Below, piece by piece: positions 60,753 to 64,000 of a DNA stretch of 64,000 nt. The DNA lies in the NCBI GenBank assembly GCA_046541195.1, contig JBKHDT010000003.1:1-64000 (forward strand), read 5' to 3'. The position numbers and the translations under genes were made by a program. Source of the stretch: JBKHDT01 sp046541195 (GTDB lineage Bacteria; Pseudomonadota; Gammaproteobacteria; Halothiobacillales; Halothiobacillaceae). The notes beneath the pieces are model-generated. The model was not told the DNA's origin, did no database searches, and was given only the letters and a program-made list of their open reading frames with translations. Within the stretch, counting starts at the first letter, position 1, and every line of letters begins with the position of its first letter.

Positions 60753-62006
60753 ATGCCTGAAATCCAGAACTACACGCTGAACTTCGGTCCGCAGCACCCT
60801 TCTGCCCACGGGGTTCTGCGTCTCGTGCTCGAGCTCGACGGCGAAACCGTGGTGCGGGCGGACCCGCATATCGGGCTGCTGCACCGCGGCACCGAAAAAC
60901 TGGCCGAATCCAAGCCCTACAACCAGTCCATCGGCTACATGGACCGGCTCGACTACGTCTCGATGATGTGCAACGAGCATGCCTACGTGCGCGCGATCGA
61001 GCAGCTGGTCGGGATCGAGATTCCCGAGCGTGCGCAATACATCCGGGTGATGTTCGACGAGATCACCCGGATACTCAACCATCTGCTCTGGCTGGGAGCG
61101 CACGCGCTCGATATCGGGGCCATGACGGTGTTCCTGTATTGCTTCCGCGAGCGCGAGGACCTGATGGACTGCTACGAGGCGGTCTCCGGTGCCCGCCTGC
61201 ACGCGACCTACTATCGACCGGGCGGCGTGGCCCGGGACCTGCCGGACCAAATGCCGCAGTACCAGGCCTCCAAGTGGCACTCGGAGCGCGAGGTCCGCAA
61301 GATGAACGAGGCGCGCCAGGGGTCGATGCTCGACTTCCTGGAAGACTTCACCGAGCGCTTTCCCCGTTATGTGGACGAGTACGAGACCCTGCTGACCGAC
61401 AACCGGATCTGGAAGCAGCGGACGGTCGGCATTGGTGTCGTCTCGCCGGAACGGGCCATGCAGATGGGCTTCACCGGGCCGATGCTCCGCGGCTCCGGTG
61501 TCGAGTGGGATCTGCGCAAGAAGCAACCCTACGCCGTGTATGACCGGCTGGACTTCGACATTCCCGTGGGTGCCGGCGGCGACTGCTACGACCGGTACCT
61601 GGTGCGGGTCGAGGAGATGAGGCAGTCCAATCGCATCGTCCGGCAGTGCATCGACTGGCTGCGCCGCAATCCCGGGCCGGTGATGGTCGAGAACCACAAG
61701 GTTTCCCCGCCCCGGCGCGAGGAGGCCAAGGCCGACATGGAAGCCCTGATCCACCACTTCAAGCTGTTCACCGAGGGGTACTGCCTGCCGGAAGGCGAGA
61801 CCTATGCCGCCGTCGAGCATCCCAAGGGCGAGTTTGGGATCTATCTGGTTTCCGACGGGGCCAACAAGCCCTATCGCTGCAAGATTCGCGCGCCCGGTTT
61901 TGCCCACCTGTCGGGGCTGGACGAGATGTCTCGCGGGCACATGCTGGCCGATGTGGTCGCCATCATCGGCACGCAGGACATCGTATTCGGAGAGGTCGAC
62001 CGCTGA
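60753..62006 (+). CDS. nuoD: NADH-quinone oxidoreductase subunit D
   Basis: 417 aa from the ATG at 60753. The 49-kDa subunit, related to hydrogenase large chains: LNFGPQHPSAHGVLR with the quinone-site His near the start, and LHRGTEKLAE, and DPVFGEVDR-like end. It forms the quinone-binding pocket with NuoB. It starts seven bases after nuoC and its stop shares one base with the nuoE start. Confidence 0.97.
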   Translation: MPEIQNYTLNFGPQHPSAHGVLRLVLELDGETVVRADPHIGLLHRGTEKLAESKPYNQSIGYMDRLDYVSMMCNEHAYVRAIEQLVGIEIPERAQYIRVMFDEITRILNHLLWLGAHALDIGAMTVFLYCFREREDLMDCYEAVSGARLHATYYRPGGVARDLPDQMPQYQASKWHSEREVRKMNEARQGSMLDFLEDFTERFPRYVDEYETLLTDNRIWKQRTVGIGVVSPERAMQMGFTGPMLRGSGVEWDLRKKQPYAVYDRLDFDIPVGAGGDCYDRYLVRVEEMRQSNRIVRQCIDWLRRNPGPVMVENHKVSPPRREEAKADMEALIHHFKLFTEGYCLPEGETYAAVEHPKGEFGIYLVSDGANKPYRCKIRAPGFAHLSGLDEMSRGHMLADVVAIIGTQDIVFGEVDR

Positions 62007-62503
62007 TGAAAGAAAGCAAGATTCACCTGCTCAGCGAGCACACCCGCGAGCAGATCGACCACTGGCTGTCGAAATATCCCGAAGATCGCAAGCAGTCGGC
62101 GCTTCTTGCCGCGCTGCGCGAGGTGCAGCACCAGAACGAGGGTTACCTCACGACCGAGCTGATGGACGCGGTGGCGGAATACCTCGAGTTGCCGCCGATT
62201 GCCGTCTATGAAGTGGCGACCTTTTATTCGGTCCTCGAGACCAAGCCCTGCGGGCGCAATCACGTGGCCATCTGCACGAACATCTCCTGCTGGCTGATGG
62301 GTTCGGACCGGATTGTCGAACACTGCGAGAAGAAGCTTGGGATCAAGCTCGGCGAGAGCACGCCGGACGGGCGAATCTACCTGAAAAAAGAAGAGGAATG
62401 CCTTGCAGCCTGCGATGGCGGACCGATGATGCAGGTCAACCACGTCTACCACGAGAAGCTCACCCCGGAGAAGGTGGACGAGATTCTCGACAAGCTGGAG
62501 TAA
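62006..62503 (+). CDS. nuoE: NADH-quinone oxidoreductase subunit E
   Basis: 165 aa from the ATG at 62006. The 24-kDa subunit with the N1a 2Fe-2S cluster: two cysteines in CTNISCWLMG and two in EECLAACDGGP. An N-terminal helical part precedes (ALREVQHQNEGYL, the family signature). It pairs with NuoF in the NADH-dehydrogenase module. Confidence 0.96.
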   Translation: MKESKIHLLSEHTREQIDHWLSKYPEDRKQSALLAALREVQHQNEGYLTTELMDAVAEYLELPPIAVYEVATFYSVLETKPCGRNHVAICTNISCWLMGSDRIVEHCEKKLGIKLGESTPDGRIYLKKEEECLAACDGGPMMQVNHVYHEKLTPEKVDEILDKLE

Positions 62504-62507
62504 GCGC

Positions 62508-63797
62508 ATGACCGAGCAGGTTTGTTTCGCGACCCGTCACTTCGACGAGCCCTGGACCTTCGAGAACTATCTGAAGGTCGGCGGCTACGAGGCCTGGCGC
62601 AAGATTCTCCAGGAAAAGACCGATCCGGCGCTGATCATCGAGGAGCTCAAGACCTCCAACCTGCGCGGACGCGGCGGGGCAGGTTTCCCGACCGGCCTGA
62701 AGTGGAGCTTCATGCCGCGCAATGCCCCGGGCCAGAAATACATCGTGTGCAACTCGGACGAGTCCGAGCCGGGCACCTGCAAGGATCGCCAGATCCTGCT
62801 GAACAACCCGCATGCGCTGGTCGAGGGCATGGCGATTGCCGGCTACACCATCGGCGCGACCGCCGGCTACAACTACATGCGCGGCGAGTTCATGGACCTG
62901 CCCTCGCAGCGCTTCGAGCAGGCGGTCCGGGAAGCCTACGAGGCCGGGCTGCTGGGCGCGAACATTCTCGGCAGCGGCGTCGATTTCGACCTGTACGGAT
63001 CGCTCGGTGCCGGCGCGTACATCTGCGGCGAGGAAACCGCGCTGCTTGAGTCGCTGGAAGGCAAGAAGGGCCAGCCCCGGTTCAAGCCGCCGTTTCCCGC
63101 GAACTTCGGGCTGTACGGGCGCCCGACGACGGTCAACAATACCGAGACGCTTTCCTCGGTGCCGGCGATCATGCGCAACGGCGGGCAGTGGTTTGCCGAT
63201 CTGGGTGTGCCGAACAGCGGGGGAACCAAGCTGTTCTCGGTCTCCGGTCATGTCAACAACCCGGACAACTTCGAGATCCCGATGGGCACGCCCTTCGTCG
63301 AGCTTCTCGAAATGGCCGGCGGCGTGCGTGACGGCAATGCCATCAAGGCGGTCATCCCCGGTGGAACGTCGACGATGGTGATCCCGGGGCATGTGATGAT
63401 GCAGACCAACATGGACTACGACTCGATCGCCAAGGCCGGTTCTGCACTGGGCTCCGGCGCGGTGGTGGTCATGGACGAGACAACCGACATGGTCCGGGCG
63501 CTCCAGCGCATCTCGCGGTTCTACTATTCCGAGTCCTGTGGCCAGTGCACGCCCTGTCGTGAAGGAACCGGCTGGCTCTACCGGATGCTCACGCGGATCG
63601 TCGAGGGCAAGGGTACGGTATCGGACCTGGACAAGCTGGACGATGTGGCCAGCAAGATCGAGGGCCGCACGATCTGCGCCCTGGGAGACGCGGCCGCCAT
63701 GCCGGTGCGCAGTTTCATCAAGCACTTCCGGCACGAGTTCGAGTACTACATCGAGCACGGGCGTAGCATGGTCGGCGACGACGTCGCGGCCGTCTGA
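62508..63797 (+). CDS. nuoF: NADH-quinone oxidoreductase subunit F
   Basis: 429 aa. The 51-kDa subunit that binds NADH and FMN: LRGRGGAGFPTGLKWSF (FMN), CNSDESEPGT, GAGAYICGEETALLES (NADH), and the N3 4Fe-4S cluster cysteines in ESCGQCTPCREG with a fourth in TICALGDA. Electrons enter complex I here. Starts five bases after nuoE. Confidence 0.97.
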   Translation: MTEQVCFATRHFDEPWTFENYLKVGGYEAWRKILQEKTDPALIIEELKTSNLRGRGGAGFPTGLKWSFMPRNAPGQKYIVCNSDESEPGTCKDRQILLNNPHALVEGMAIAGYTIGATAGYNYMRGEFMDLPSQRFEQAVREAYEAGLLGANILGSGVDFDLYGSLGAGAYICGEETALLESLEGKKGQPRFKPPFPANFGLYGRPTTVNNTETLSSVPAIMRNGGQWFADLGVPNSGGTKLFSVSGHVNNPDNFEIPMGTPFVELLEMAGGVRDGNAIKAVIPGGTSTMVIPGHVMMQTNMDYDSIAKAGSALGSGAVVVMDETTDMVRALQRISRFYYSESCGQCTPCREGTGWLYRMLTRIVEGKGTVSDLDKLDDVASKIEGRTICALGDAAAMPVRSFIKHFRHEFEYYIEHGRSMVGDDVAAV

Positions 63798-63820
63798 TAC
63801 AAGAAGCACGGGAAAACGGC

Positions 63821-64000
63821 ATGAGTGACGATCTGATCACCTTTGAAGTCGACGGCATCACCCTCCAGGGCCGGAAGGGTGACATGCTGATCGAGGTGAC
63901 CGACGCCGCCGGGATCACGATTCCGCGCTTCTGTTACCACCGCAAGCTCTCCATCGCCGCCAACTGCCGCATGTGCCTCGTGGAAGTGGAGCGCGCGCCC
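63821..64000 (+). CDS. nuoG: NADH-quinone oxidoreductase subunit G, 5' part
   Basis: The first 60 codons only; the gene runs off the window. It begins MSDDLITFEVDGITLQ and continues into the N-terminal 2Fe-2S ferredoxin domain: the first cysteine is in PRFCYHRKL and two more in AANCRMCLVEVE. NuoG is the 75-kDa subunit that passes electrons from NuoF through several Fe-S clusters. Confidence 0.95.
   Translation, partial: MSDDLITFEVDGITLQGRKGDMLIEVTDAAGITIPRFCYHRKLSIAANCRMCLVEVERAP

Overview
The window is a GC-rich stretch of chromosome from a Gram-negative gammaproteobacterium. The evidence is its genes for outer-membrane assembly (lptD, surA, bamC), an E. coli-type NADP isocitrate dehydrogenase, and gene orders shared with E. 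coli, Pseudomonas and Xanthomonas. The mixture (split trpE/trpG beside rpe-gph, tpiA-secG-tRNA-Leu-nuo, siaABCD, DUF2789) fits the Chromatiales / Xanthomonadales-like grade, but the genus cannot be fixed from the sequence. Almost all of it is core genome. I see no prophage, integrase, transposase, CRISPR array, toxin-antitoxin pair or rRNA operon.

Layout. 1-1142: end of a rhombosortase gene and a small cysteine-rich lipoprotein. 1311-4907 (minus): rpe-gph-trpE-trpG. 5270-13548 (minus): adk-lptD-surA-pdxA-rsmA-pgl-apaG-apaH, covering LPS export, outer-membrane protein folding, B6 synthesis and rRNA methylation. 13742-14278: ppa. 14326-23137 (plus): a long, tightly overlapping cell-shape and lipoate cluster, mrdA-mrdB-mltB-rlpA-dacA-dat-ybeD-lipB-lipA. 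23166-25362 (minus): nudJ-mnmA-hflD. 25576-26835: icd. 27025-30813 (minus): a complete siaABCD module controlling cyclic-di-GMP. 31059-33081 (minus): dapA-bamC, divergent from gcvR-bcp (33496-34628). 34732-36956: a PIN-PhoH ATPase and a DUF302 lipoprotein. 37532-39284 (minus): a glutaredoxin-like protein and an orphan glcF-type Fe-S protein. 39775-40606: rplM-rpsI.

40797-49702 is a mixed region: DUF2789, a HbpS/GlcG-like exported protein, YaiI, RDD, mfd, a SprA-like HExxH protein beside a Gly/Ser-rich small protein, and a Kef-type antiporter. 49848-50819 (minus) carries yhbY-aat. 51008-52155 is a Sco1/PCu(A)C copper pair for cytochrome oxidase assembly. 52650-63797 is rlmE-ftsH-folP-glmM-tpiA-secG-tRNA-Leu-nuoABCDEF, and nuoG runs off the end.

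The non-ordinary content is mostly between genes. It includes a dispersed 40-bp palindromic repeat (three copies), a 129-bp element with 12-bp terminal inverted repeats between dapA and gcvR, several rho-independent terminators with no obvious gene in front of them (possible small RNAs or attenuated leaders), a 14-bp perfect palindrome before the copper genes, and two strong hairpins between tRNA-Leu and nuoA. The best coherent regulatory system is siaABCD, which is a known family. I found no convincing wholly new multi-gene system.
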